NCBI GenBank assembly: GCA_033065855.1
Contig: JAVXUO010002507.1
Coordinates: 124,001 to 188,000 of the forward strand
Reading direction: 5' to 3'
Length of the DNA stretch: 64,000 nt
From: Escallonia rubra
Taxonomy: Eukaryota; Streptophyta; Magnoliopsida; Escalloniales; Escalloniaceae
A program made the position numbers and the translations under genes. The notes under the pieces are model-generated. The model worked only from the letters and a program-made list of their open reading frames with translations. It made no database searches and was not told where the DNA came from. Shown here in pieces: positions 1 through 11,640 of this stretch. Each line of letters starts with the position of its first letter. The first letter of the stretch is position 1.

Positions 1-352
1 CTTGAGTTTGAGGGGGGATATTAATGTTATTGTTATTATATAAGGTATTGTATAGTCAATGGATTATTATGTTATTTTCCATAGTCTAGAATGTTCTTTA
101 GGTTTTCTGTCATGCCTATATAAAGGCTCTCTTGTACATACTTTAAGACACATCAACATTATTATCTTCCCTCTTATCAATATGAATTTATTTTAATGTC
201 ATTTACAACTTGATGCTTGGTATAGAAGAGGATGTGAAACACGTGACCATAACATCTTATATACTAATTTCAACAATTTCTTTTTTTAAATGACTATTAA
301 TTGATAATGGTTTTTGCTTACTATAGATGAATTATACTCTCATTTTCTCTTA
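1..352. other. AT-rich flank, no gene seen
   Basis: AT-rich DNA with no recognisable coding region. The first 200 bases (GAGGGGGGATA start, then a stretch running to a CATCAACATTATTATC tract) have the feel of a Copia polypurine tract and LTR beginning, but no partner LTR is visible, so this is only an impression. Confidence 0.3.
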
Positions 353-1270
353 TGGTCCGTTTGGAACCAGTACTTTTAGGACTTGGATTTGAAATTCGGA
401 ATTGGATTTGAAATTCAATTCATTTTATTTTTTGGAATGAAAGGGAATTCAAATAAAAAAATTCCAATTATGTGTTTGGACAACAGAGGAAATGAAAAGG
501 TACTAGATTTTTAGACAATGATATCCTTGACTTACGTTGAAAAACAAATGATGGTAAGTGGTTTCAAGTGTGCTAGTGTCACCACATGATGGTAGTGGTG
601 GCTGCACCGCACAGGGTAGCGACATCGACGGTGGACGTGGTGGGGTGGTCAAGTGATAGTAATGATGGTAGTGGTGGCGACGGTGGCTGCGGAGGCGACG
701 ATGGTAGAAGTAGTGGTGGTGACAATGGTAGTTGTGGCAGTATTGGAGGTGGTGGTGGGGGATGCAGTGGGGGTGGCAGTTGCAGTAGTGGTGGCAGTGG
801 TGGTGAGGGATGCAGTGGCAGCGCGGTGGCGGCGGTGCCAGTGGTGGTAGTAGTGGTGACGGTGGTAATGATAGTGGCGACAGTGGTGGTAATAATGGTG
901 GCTGCAACGGTGATGGTGGTGGTGGCGGCGGTGATGGTAGTAGTGGTGGAGATGACCGCGATGGTGGTGACAGTAGTGGTGCCGGTGGTGATAGTAAAAG
1001 TGCTATTGCGGTAGCGGCAATGGAGATTGTGGTGGTGAGTTCATTATTAGAGAGATTCAGAAAAGAGTAAGCTAGGTAAATAATTATTTTAATTCAAGTA
1101 AATCCAAATACTACGAAATCCAACCATTTTTCATCGGATTTCACATTATAGAAACAAATCGAGTCAAATCCCATGAAATCCAATTCCAATTCCTTTTTTT
1201 TTAATGTTCCAAACAACAAAATTTGAGTATTTCAAATGAAATCTCATCAATTTCATGATTCCAAACACAC
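353..1270. mobile_element. MITE-like element with imperfect inverted ends and TTA target site
   Basis: The left end reads GGTCCGTTTGGAACCAG and the right end, reverse-complemented, GTGTGTTTGGAATCATG. Both continue into ATTTGAAAT-rich subterminal sequence. The trinucleotide TTA sits on both sides (350-352 and 1271-1273), as expected for PIF/Harbinger (Tourist-type) elements. There is no transposase; the interior is a GGT-rich simple repeat. Family assignment rests on end shape and target site only. Confidence 0.5.
580..1014. repeat. GGT/GGC trinucleotide-rich low-complexity block
   Basis: About 430 bases dominated by GGT, GGC and AGT triplets with imperfect units. Several frames stay open on both strands only because stop codons are rare in such DNA; the conceptual products are Gly/Ser/Val/Asp runs or His/Pro/Leu runs and carry no domain. 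It fills the interior of the MITE-like element. Confidence 0.75.
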
Positions 1271-2340
1271 TTAATATATAATTGGTTCTGTCTTTGACGT
1301 TGACAATAAAAATCTGGCAATACAATTCAATGAAAAAGAAAAGGCAAAAAATTGGACATGCTTAAACTTTTCTGCTATCTTGCGTTTTAATGTGATACCT
1401 GATATTATGTGTGTGCACGTGTGTGTATAGTGGATATTTGTAATTTATTTCTAGACATGAAAGCCCTTATACACTTTTACATATTACATCAATGCCTTTC
1501 AAATGTTACTACCTCAGTAATTGTTTACTTATCTCAAACCGCTTTCACGTTCTCTTTTCATGCAAATGACTCTACACCTTTATACATCTCCCATAATTTA
1601 GATTCAGCATTATTGGCATGCTAAGTGCTTATGCTTTAGTGTGAATTAATAACTACAGACTTTTTAGAGCAAAATCCAGTGTGAAACAATTATGAGTAAG
1701 CAACTAAGTATGTCCTCTTTGATTTCTCTGCTATGTGATTATCTAAGAACTAAAAGAACTGAAACCCTGAAATCATTTTACTAGGCTATCCTTTCAGACA
1801 GCTCCATGCTTTCATTAATATGCAACGTACAATCATGAATGCAAATCTGGAAAGCTTGTAGAGGCTTGAAATTGCACAATAAAAGCAAAAATACAAATGA
1901 AATGGAAAACACAGTTTCTAAAATATACACAGCCTATTGAAAATGCATCTGCTGAGAGAAGTGCGCAAGTGAAAGCTTAACACAAGAAAAAAAGGCAAGA
2001 GGTGCCCCAGAGCAGAGCACACATTTCTGTCGATATTGTCAGGGAAGAAAATGGAAGTCAGTCGAAGCAAAACGAAGATAATAGTCACTTGAATTTCTAT
2101 CATTTTAGTGCTCTTATCAAAGTCAAGGTAAACCTAATCACGTGCTCACAAGCATAATCAGTTGTTGAGAATTAACAATTTCAACAAAGCATGATCATCA
2201 CAACCCATCCATCCGAATCAACCAACCCAAAAGCAAGAGAGAGAAACTGAGATAGAAGGAAACCCCATTTCGGAGGGAGAGAGCAAGAAAAATAGAGCAC
2301 AAATCACTGTCCTCCCAAAAGACATCACAAGCCATCCATC
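1271..2340. other. Intergenic, possibly promoter and 5' leader of the gene remnant at 2356
   Basis: No coding region is supported. The last 150 bases (about 2200-2340) are purine-rich with repeated GAGAGA motifs and end in a CATCCATCC tract just before the ATG at 2356, which looks like a plant 5' untranslated leader. The rest is ordinary AT-rich sequence. Confidence 0.35.
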
Positions 2341-2355
2341 CGTTACTTTTCATTC

Positions 2356-2700
2356 ATGGGTTGCACTGCTTCTCGTTTTGATATCCTTTTCACTTCACCC
2401 ACTAAAGAGCAAACGCCACCTTCCAACCTATCTTCTTCGAATTCTTCTTCCTCTACTCCAATTTCACGCACCCTTTCCCTTCCGACCCCTCTTGTCCACC
2501 ACCCACCCATCCGCAAAGGCGACACGAACCACTTGGTTTCTCTCACCTCCACCACTTACGGCTCTTTAATACTGGTTGTCCCGATTCCAAACCCTAAGAC
2601 CCGAAAGACCTGTCATCGCCAGACTCTGTGATCAACACCTAGGAGCTCATGAGTGAAAGGTTGAGGCAGAAACATTTATCTTAGAGCAGTCCTTCAGACC
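2356..2700 (+). pseudogene. Broken glutaredoxin-like gene, N-terminal part only
   Basis: The ORF starts MGCTASRFD, an N-myristoylation-type start followed by a Ser/Pro-rich stretch and then HLVSLTSTTYGSL. As I recall, that MGC start and that motif are shared by the plant glutaredoxin-like family of At5g39865 and At3g28850. The reading frame then runs out at 2631. A different frame, from about 2615, carries SPDSVINT, a stop (TAG where the family has Trp) and ELM, which matches the next conserved motif of the family. So there is at least one frameshift and one nonsense change, and the C-terminal glutaredoxin domain is not present downstream. The leader and start codon look undamaged, so it may be transcribed. 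The family call is from motif memory, not a search. Confidence 0.55.
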
Positions 2701-3009
2701 AAAGCATGCAACACTCTCCACCTTGATTATATAGACATGTGATTTCACATTTATAATCTAAGAAGTTATATTTTCCGATTCTTACTTAAATCTGAAATCA
2801 AGACTTGTAGATGCTGTACTTTCATAGATCTGAAAGTAATGGGTCCGTTGATTCGGAGTTGAGAAGAAGATTAAAGAAACTGAAGACATTGACGAAGAAA
2901 GAGGGCAGAAAACGGCATACCTGTCGGAGATGGTCGGCGGCGGAGGAAGACGAGAGAAGACTTCTGCTCTCCTTTCTTTATGCCTCTGGTTTCCTTTTCT
3001 AACCTAGCC

Positions 3010-3200
3010 CGTAATTTCTTATCCTGAGTGCTCCTGGATTAAAACAATACCATCCCCCCGGTACAAAGTTATCCCACTTAAGTGGGATAAAATCCATCCT
3101 TCGGATTTCTTATCCGTCCATTATTAGCGTGTCTAAACGCCGGATATGATTATTTTTATCCTATCCGGGGTCTTATCCGGCGCGCCAAACACGGCATAAA
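3010..3200. mobile_element. Degraded non-autonomous element with perfect 22-bp palindrome
   Basis: Compact GGATAAG-rich segment. It contains the perfect palindrome TTATCCCACTTAAGTGGGATAA at 3069-3090 and repeated TTATCC/GGATAA motifs in both directions. The right end, reverse-complemented, reads GCCGTGTTTGGCGCGCCGG, a style common at plant MITE ends. A matching left inverted end is not clear, so boundaries are approximate. Confidence 0.35.
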
Positions 3201-4577
3201 GGTAAACTCCCTAACTTTTTCTAGAATTTTCAAACTTTGACTTTTTTAGGACGAGTCATGATAATTATAGGGTCTATTTTAGGTGTCAACTTTACCATAC
3301 ATATCATAATATAATCAGCACCAAGATACTATTTCTTTTTGCCTGGAAAAAAATTGTTCTACAGAAAGAATGGTAGGAGTCAATCTTTTACTTTTTAAGA
3401 TGGGGCATTTTATTCGATGTTAAATGACTATAGGTAGTATGATTGATTAAGATCGTGTCTAAGTCATTAATAATTTTGAAAACATCTCATGTAATAGATA
3501 TGGAGAGCTATCGATATGGAGCGAGACATCCAACCCTCCAAAATAAATTTATTAAGATATTCTTACAAAATTGTGAACATGTAAACGTTATTTGACTACA
3601 TGTACGGTTTAATTTTGTATATAATGAAATCACTTTCTCGCTTTTATAAATTATACCGTAGAGGCTTAATCAAAGAGAAAAGTGAAGGAAAATTATTACT
3701 AAGAGCTAAAAAATAGATTAGATAAGAGAAATTTTTTTGGGAATCACAAAAATCGAAGAAGGCTATTTGTAGCCACGCAAAAATAGTCATGGCCGAAAAT
3801 AACCTACAAAGTTACAATCTCAATCATTTCCTGTTGAGAAATTATCACACAATAACTTTTCATTTAAAAATGTTGAAGTTACATGTCAATGACTCATTTA
3901 TAATGAAATAAGAACTGCAGCGTGCTTGAGAGCTTAGCCAGATACTTCTTATTGTTTATAAAACTGAACATGCTTTCTAAATGTTGTATGGCATCGTTAT
4001 GATCTCTAGCGGTCTTCTAAAAGTAAAGCACATTATTGTTTCACAAATATGATACAGTAATCATCTTCCGTACTATTTTTTGATTCTATGCTTACTCCAA
4101 AGTCCCATCGCGCATCCACTTGAATCTCTTTTATACCATTCTTTTTTAATTTGATGAGGATAACGACCAATTAATATTCAAATAAGAGGCTGCTTGAAAA
4201 TTATCCAAATAAAAACACTCAATTATGGAGAACCAAACTTGTATAAATGATAGGGGTTGTAGTCAGTCCATGTTAGTAAAGTATTTGTTTAAGTACACTT
4301 ACAAGACACACGAAAAAATAAACCAAAGTTTTTGAAGAAAATGTAGTGAAGAAAATTTTGGCAGGTTACAACCTAAATAGAAAAGTTAACGAGATTAAAT
4401 AGTATATAAACATTATTCACATTAACTAAAAATGGACATCATGAGGGCCAAAAGTATATACCATTTAACCTAAGTAAGTGTTCGAGAAATACAACTACCA
4501 CAATCTTTAATAAATGAAACACTTTTTGTATTAACTAGACGTCTAATATTCTAGCTATATTGATACTTCTATGTATA
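3201..4577. other. AT-rich intergenic, no gene seen
   Basis: AT-rich DNA with frequent stops in all frames. No protein similarity, RNA gene or repeat could be recognised here. Confidence 0.5.
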
Positions 4578-4973
4578 TCTCTAATATAGGTGCAATGTTT
4601 TCCAATAGAACATGGGAGGGGTTATTGAAATAGTTTGGCCACTAGGTTTATCTAGAGAGACTGTAACCCTTGATCTCGACAGGTGGTTGGGTCGTGACAT
4701 TAAATTGTTTTCCGGCCTTACATGTTATATATGTGTTGAAAAAGGGGATTGCCATGCTTGTTCTGTGTTTATGAATGCCTTTTATGAGCAAAATATTTTG
4801 ACTTGCGTCCATATTTGCGTACGCCAGTTGCTTAGCAACCAATATATTGAATTTTCGTATGTATTTCTCTTAAATCTTTACTTGATTTTTGTTGTGATGC
4901 GTACCGATGATTTTTCTAGCTATGAACCCTTTAAATATTAGTGTTCACGTGTATCACACGTGCACTCAACTAG
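4578..4973 (+). mobile_element. Helitron 3' terminus; short non-autonomous Helitron possible
   Basis: A classic Helitron tail is visible: a 7-bp perfect stem CACGTGT-ATC-ACACGTG (4946-4962), seven bases, then CTAG at 4970-4973 followed by T. The 5' end is uncertain. TCTCTAATATAGG at 4578, preceded by A, is a candidate and would give an element of about 400 bp. A 109-codon open frame (4612-4941) fills it but resembles no family I know. The 3' end is well supported, the 5' end weakly. Confidence 0.5.
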
Positions 4974-5229
4974 TATGCTAAAAAATGCCAAAGTTGCTTG
5001 GCTGGCTGGCTGCCATTACGTCTATGTGTTACTTAGTGGGCTTGAGAAGCCTCGAGACGGAATGAGGTTTGGCAATCGGCTGCTTTGATCTGCTGGGGAT
5101 CTTTTTAGAGGGTGTCCAAATAGGTTGATACTCCGTATATGCGATCGTTCATTCAGAACACCAAAGCTACATAACGTATCACAACATGCCAATTTAATAG
5201 TTAAAGTCGGTACATTTATTGCATAGTTA

Positions 5230-5235
5230 TTTATT
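5230..5235 (-). terminator. Candidate poly(A) signal of the sugar transporter gene
   Basis: On the minus strand AATAAA lies about 220 bases past the stop codon of the STP gene, inside AAATAAAT. This fits a plant near-upstream element. Confidence 0.4.
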
Positions 5236-5455
5236 TAAACAGCAAAGGAATCCACAAGTCTGAAGCCGATGAACAAGGAGTGCTAGACAAATCTCTGGAA
5301 AACCAATGAAATAAATGGTAGAATTGAGTATGGCATAAAGGAAGCAAAAAGGCATGTACAGATCCTTCCTTTCTATTCCCTTTTACTCTCACTCTCTTCT
5401 CCATTGCGTAGTACACTCTTTCCTCAACGACGTACATTGTTACTAGATTCCCCTT

Positions 5456-7653
5456 TCAGACCTCATGGCTTGTGGGTTTGCCATGTCCAAGGCCGACCGC
5501 GTCATCTGGGATGTACTTTCCCCAGAACCAGTGTGCCTTCCACACTCTGTTCATCTCTTCAATTGGCACGCCCTTGGTCTCGGGCAAGAAGAAGAAGATG
5601 AAAGTTGTCATTATGAGCACAAATCCGCCAAAGAAAAAGAAGAGACCGAACTTGAGGTGGCAAAGCATGGTGAGGAAGATCTGAGCAATGATGAAGGTGA
5701 AGAACATGTTCACCGAGACGTTGATGGACTGTCCCGCCGATCGGATTTCTAGGGGAAAGATCTCACTTGGTACCAACCATCCCAACGGGCCCCAAGACCA
5801 CGCAAACGCTGCCACGTACACGCAAATCAAGAATACGGTAACGTTGCCCAGGCTTTTGCTGAAGGTGCCCTCCCCGGTTACTCCAAACACTGAAGCAATG
5901 ACGCATCCAACAGCAATCTACAAGAAATTAATCATGTTCGTCATGCCAATGCAGAACAATTTGAACATAGATCAAACGTAGCTTACAGACTCATGCATGG
6001 AAGAGAGATATGAGATGCTGATTCAGAGGTGATGGATTTTTCAGATGTAAATATATACCCTCGTCCTCAACCTCTGTTGAGAGCTGGATTACGAGTCCAA
6101 GACAAGCCGAGTACAAAGCTTTAACTTCCGCTACATAGATGGAAAAATGTGCTAGGTGACTCTTTTTTGGGGATGGGGCTCCTTTAGAGGAATGGAGGGA
6201 GTAATTTGTTTATCTTCTTAAATTAAATAGCATTCTCACCTGGCAAATAAGCATCTGAGCTCCACCTTCAAGAAACAACGCTCTCCTACCAAACTTGTCA
6301 ACAGTGAAGATTGACACCAATGTAGCAAAGACATTGACAAGGCCAGTGATAACTGCAGCCATGAGGGAGGCACTATCACCAAATCCCAGTGTCTTGAAAA
6401 GAACAGGAGCGTAAAACATGATCACGTTGATGCCAGTGAGCTGCTGGAAAAATGGAATGAGCAGGGTGATCACGAGCTGAGGCCGGTATTTCCTTTGCCT
6501 GATGTTCTTCCATGGGTGCTGCACCTGTTTCGAGGTCTCGCTCGCCTCCAAGAGATCTTGGAACTCTTCGTGCACGTTTTCTGTGCCACGGATCTTTTCC
6601 AACATAGCTCTTGCCTTCTCTTGCTGGCCTCTCTCGATTAGGGAGTTTGGAGTGTCTGGGAGAAAGACGGATCCAACGGTCATAATTATAGCAGGGACGG
6701 CTGCTATAGCCAACGAGTACCTCCACCCATTTTCTTTCATTTTTGACGTGCCGTAGTTCACGAAATTTGCGAGGAATATACCAATTGTGATGGCCATTTG
6801 GAAACCAATGTTGAGTGCACCTCTTATCTTTGGTGGTGCCATCTCTGATAGATAGACGGGAACAGACTGCCATGATTCATGCAAAGACGATTTCAGTTAG
6901 TTAAGTGCAATTTTCTGGTTAAGTGAGAAATATAAGTGCATGCTTTTGGTGAAAAAATCGAGAGCAGTACCTGGTTAGCGTATCCAATCCCTACACCCAG
7001 AAGAATACGACCAATGATGAGCATTGTGACGTTCATGGCGGCTCCATTTAGGACAGCACCACAAAGGAAAATGATGCCTCCGCAAAACATCGAAACCTTT
7101 CGGCCAAATGCCCTAGTTGTTGCAGAAGCAAAGAAGGAAGCAATCAGTGCTGCAATGTAGAGCGAAGAGGTGAACAACGTCAACAGGTGGCTATCGAACT
7201 TGCAGTACTGGCTTGAGTCGCCGCTCAAATCTTTCTCCTTTCTGTAGACCGAGGGGAAGAACTTGATCAAGAATTCATCCATGGATGTAACTCCTCCTGC
7301 ATAACGCCATTGAAAAGCCATCGCTCAATATCAAAGGGAAAATGTTCGACCAAAGTATGCTTAGGATCCAGATGATGATCGAAGTCCATTATAGATGAGA
7401 ACTTTTTCAAAGTTTCTTGTACAAGAATGTTGAACTATGTTACCAGACTAGTTACAACTGCGCAGGATTGCACGCTTTCTTAAGCGAAACGCGAGAGCTA
7501 GGGTTAAACTTTGGCAGTACCTGAGATACCGATGTCATAGCCGAAGATGAGACCGCCGGTGGCTGCAACCAAACAGGTGATGACCACGAAGGGGGTGACA
7601 CGGCCCTCATAGTTGCCCGAACCTCCTTGAGACACGAAATGTCCTCCCGCCAT
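5456..7653 (-). CDS. Sugar transport protein (STP family hexose/H+ symporter), 4 exons
   Basis: Plasma-membrane monosaccharide/proton symporter of the major facilitator superfamily. Exons (minus strand): 7653-7521, 7296-6971, 6866-6240 and 5917-5456. All introns are GT..AG and all phases match, giving 515 aa, the usual STP length. The protein starts [11 protein letters not shown] and contains GYDIGIS (Asp40), [14 protein letters not shown] (Arg141), LPDTPNS (222-228), QQLTGINV (294-301), [22 protein letters not shown] and [11 protein letters not shown] (473-483). Asp40 and Arg141 correspond to the proton-site pair of Arabidopsis STP10. Cys76 and Cys448 match its lid-domain disulfide. The sequence looks closest to the STP9/10/11 and STP4 group. 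The ATG is the first in its exon, about 255 bases below a TATA box. No damaging change is visible, so I judge it functional; the exact subfamily and substrate are inferred. Confidence 0.95.
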
Positions 7654-7908
7654 CTTTGAAGCGAGCTCGCTGTGAATGTGCTTGGCGAGTTTTCTTTTCC
7701 TTGTTTAATTTGTTTGAGATATTACAGAACCAAAGGCCCCTCAATATATCTGGAAGTGTGTTGTCTGTCTTCCTTAAAACTTGAGCAACCTTTGCGTCCT
7801 TATTTGTTTTTCTGGGAAAAGGTTGCTCCTGTCTACATTGGCAGCCAAACTCCCAGCCTCACCCTTCCTCTCTAACCTTTGAACTCCTTGTCTGGATACA
7901 GGTCTGAG

Positions 7909-7917
7909 CTTTATATA
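7909..7917 (-). promoter_or_regulatory. TATA box of the STP gene
   Basis: Minus-strand TATATAAAG, about 255 bases upstream of the ATG at 7653, in the right place for a core promoter with a leader of roughly 225 bases. Confidence 0.6.
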
Positions 7918-10107
7918 GGCTCTTCATGTTTGTTGATAAGCCCTTCAAATCAGGATATGGTTTTGGACACAAATATAAGATCCATGAATTAATGTGTGGT
8001 TTTACGTGTTCTTATCCCGTGTTTTACTGCGATGACTTTGCATGAATCACTTAACCTGGGCAAATCCAATCTTCTGACCCCAAAGATGTTAGAACGACCT
8101 TAATTTTCTTTTATTGGCTGACATTAGTCAAAGGCGAAGTTAAGTCTTTAGTTTTTATCCAAACTAGCCCAGAATCCCGTGCCAAGCACGGGACTGTTTA
8201 TTAACATTAATTTATTTTAATAGTTTTAAAATACATAATAAAATATATTGCACAATTTTATTATTTTATTATGGTTATTTCATCAAAGATGGTTACTTTA
8301 ATTTTTGTCTTGAACTCTCTTGTAATAAAATAAATTAATCCTCATGGTGAAATATCATTAAGCAATGTCCTTGTGCATATTTCTTAATTCTGATTTGGTA
8401 ATTATGTAGATGAACAAAAATTAAAAGTTCACTTAATAAACAAAAAAGTAAAAGTAAATTCTCTACTGATAAATATATGCAGAGAACATATTGAGATCAA
8501 TTTGCTATTGCTCAAGACATTTTTATTATTTTCTAAGAACTTTTTAAAAATAATTTGTACCTTGAATGCGTTACCCATAACGTTAATTACATATTAGTTT
8601 AATTTTGATAGAGAAGAATTTGATCCATATATTTGTTTATAGCATAAACTAATTAAGTAAGGATGATGTGCCACTTTCAAAAGCAAATGTAATCTACCAA
8701 CAAAGTATACAGAGAATATAGTAATCACTGCATGAGGTAATTATATAAAGTTTAACTAACATGACTACATAGGATAGCTCAAAAACCTCGTAGTAAGGAA
8801 ATTGTTGAATAAAATTGAACCAAGATTTCACAAAGCATACAATAAGCATGCTTACTAAGTAAGATTTCTCTTCAGAGATAATAAGGTTTTTAATCTAAGT
8901 TTTAATTTACATTCATCACAACATAACTAATATCTTTTTAGATTTTATATGTAATTCTATTCAAAAGTATAAAAGTTAACATAAAATCATAAATGGTATT
9001 ATGCTAATATAGAATTTAGAATGCTTAAGAGTTTAATTACTCACAATAAAAGTACCATAGAAAAAAATTGGTTCAAAACTTTTCCAACATAAAATTAGTT
9101 GAATTTAAGAAATGCTCACATAATTAATGTTTTAAATTTACACTACTTATTTAATTTATCTCGTATAGAATCTGCATATTATGGTAAATATGCATTTAAC
9201 CATTGTGACAAAATAGGATAGCGCAAAACCTTAGAGTAAGGAAATTATTGACCAAAACTTTTAACCAACATATTTAGTTATATTCATATTTGAATTTACG
9301 GGAAACTTAGATATGAATTTGAAATAGTACCTATTTTTTCTTATTAAATATTTAAAGTAATTTTTCTTTTGCAGGTTAATATTTCATGCTAGAGAGCTTT
9401 CGATATATAATATTTAAATAAAGTCATAATAGTTTACTATATTGGTTAGAATATTTTGAATGTTTTTGAATTGTTTTTTCGAATTGGATAAGGCTTATTA
9501 TTTAAATGTTTACTATATTTGCCGATTTAATTAATTGCAAAATTAAGAATCCGTTCAAAGTAATGTTTGGAGATCTTTCGTAACATTAATATGTTTAAGC
9601 TTAGTTTTTATAACTCTTATTATATTAGAAACACAATGCAAAGACGTGTCATGAGCTATAATTGCATTTCTCACCTCATTTATTAGATATTATAATTTGG
9701 GATCCTGAATCTAGTTCGAGTAAATTAATAAAATATTTTTAAAAGTTACAAAAAGTCTATCGATGCATACCACATTCAAGAAACAAAAAGAGATTATCTT
9801 ATACTTTTACTAAAACTATAATTGTTAGTAAGAATTTTTTAATACTTCATTTGTAAAAGTTTCAAGTAACTTGTTAAGACTATATTTATTAAGCTCTTTT
9901 AGTGGTTCAACATGTAACATCTCAAAACCAAGTCTCTTAGCTTCAAAAGTTAGGTTAAGAGTTCTTAATCTTTGGAATCGTAAATGTCAAGGTTCGATCT
10001 TATCTTTTTCATGAATCATTGCTTCAAAAAAATTACCAATTTATTAAGATACAAACATGATATCCAGTAGAATATTTTTTCGTCTCATACACTTCTAAAA
10101 TTATAGT

Positions 10108-10385
10108 CTTGATTAATTAAATGGTCATGCAATTGTTGCAAAATATTTGCTAGGTATATATGTTTGTTTTAGTTCCTCTGAACTGTAAGTTTAAAGAATA
10201 ATAAGTAGATTATGTTACAATGTCATGGCTAGTTTTTTGCGTTCTTTAAGTTTTTTTTTACATCATCAGGCAGTTCTGTAACACAATTTACTCATTTTTG
10301 TTTCAACTTACAGTTCAAAGGAACCAAAGCAAATATGTATGCGTATGCAAATATTACACAAGAATTGCATAACAATCTAATCAAG
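10108..10385. repeat. Long imperfect inverted repeat (foldback) inside the Helitron
   Basis: The left arm starting at CTTGATTAATT (10108) and containing ATGCAATTGTTGC, AAATATTTGC and GTTCCTCTGAACTGTAAGTT is mirrored by a right arm. Reverse-complemented, that arm reads CTTGATTAGATT, ATGCAATTCTTG, AATATTTGC and GTTCCTTTGAACTGTAAGTT. Pairing continues inward (TGTAACATAATCTACT against TGTAACACAATTTACT), so nearly all 278 bases fold back. It could be a MITE or a small-RNA hairpin source. Confidence 0.7.
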
Positions 10386-10660
10386 GTTTTAATAGTCAAA
10401 ATCAGAGCCTAATACGTAAATATGTCTGTAGCATAGAGTTTAAATGTTTTACAATTGATATTTATAAGGTTTACAAATATCGCGACAATTATACCACGAA
10501 TTTTTCAACAATAAATCGTAGTAAAGAGTTTGATTTGTTTTCTAAATTCTTAAATATGGGATATAATCAGTTTGGTGGTCGTGAGGTCTTATTTAAAAAT
10601 ACTTACTTATAATTCGTTTATTAAATCTATATATCACATTATTAAAGATGATTATCTTAT

Positions 10661-10678
10661 GTGTGTGTGTGTGTGTGT
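10661..10678. repeat. (GT)9 microsatellite
   Basis: Nine uninterrupted GT dinucleotides. Confidence 0.9.
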
Positions 10679-10756
10679 TATATATAGAACATTTGACCTA
10701 ATTAGAACATCATTTTCCCCTCTTCCAGATCTAATATGTTATTTTCATCTTTTTTC

Positions 10757-11640
10757 GATATATGAATTTTTATATTCACATTAAAGAGTAATTTTAAAAA
10801 TACAATAGTTAAAATTAAGTCATAATAAGTTAGTGTATGGATTAATTAAGTTGAGTTCTTACATATTTAGAATTAAATTTTAAATTATACAACCCTTATT
10901 ATTCTTGCAAAATTAATCAAATTTAAATTGAAAGACACCTATCAAAATTATGTTTAGATCATTTTTTTCCTAACTCTCGTAAGTTGTTTAATCTTAATTG
11001 TAACATTATTTTTTTTTCTAAATCAAAAGTATTATTTTCGTTTTTTTACATATATGAATTTTTATATTTATATTAGAGAGTAGTTTTAAAGATACAATTG
11101 TCAATGTTAAGTCCTAATAAGTTAATATAATGATAAGGTTAAGTTTTATAATAAATAGATATAGTTTTGAATTTTAAGGAGATAGTTGTTAGAAAGAAGC
11201 CTTAATAGATTAGGTAGAATTTTAGAATGATTGATTATGTTTTTTATTCTAAATCTCATAAGTCATTTTTTGGGTCTATGAATTTTAATTTTCATATTAG
11301 AAAACACTTTTAAGGACATAATTGTCAAAATTAAGTCTTAATAGATTAGTATATTGATTAGGTAGAGTTTTAAAATGATTAGAATTAGTTTTAAAATTAA
11401 ATTTTTTTTTTCTAAATCGAAAGTATTATTTTCGTTTTTTATATATATGAGTTATTATATTCATATTAGATAGTAGATTTAAAGATATAATAGTCAATAT
11501 TAACTCCTAATAAGTTAGTATAATGATAATGTAGAGTTTTAGAATGATTAAAATTATTATTTGAATTTTAAGGACATAATTATAAAAAAGAACTCTTAAT
11601 AGATTAGTATGTTGATTAGGTTGAGTTTTAGAATGATTAA
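10757..11640. repeat. Degenerate repeated segment, about five copies, in the Helitron
   Basis: A module of about 85 bases recurs starting near 10757, 11053, 11276 and 11446, with a partial copy near 11567. Its pattern is TATGAATTTTTATATTCA, then TTTTAAAGATACAATTGTCA, then TTAAGTCCTAATAAGTTAGT. Spacing shrinks from about 300 to 120 bases, so the array is not a regular satellite. Copies are diverged but clearly related. Confidence 0.55.

Noticed and set aside
503-1070. Several overlapping open frames on both strands
   Set aside because: All are products of GGT/ACC triplet repeats, with one- or two-residue runs and no domain.
2811-3002. 63-codon ORF beginning MLYFHRSESNGS
   Set aside because: Basic and charged but no family resemblance. 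It lies just after the broken glutaredoxin-like gene and probably reflects chance.
4612-4941. 109-codon ORF
   Set aside because: It fills a candidate Helitron but has no recognisable domain and no start context; listed only within the Helitron entry.
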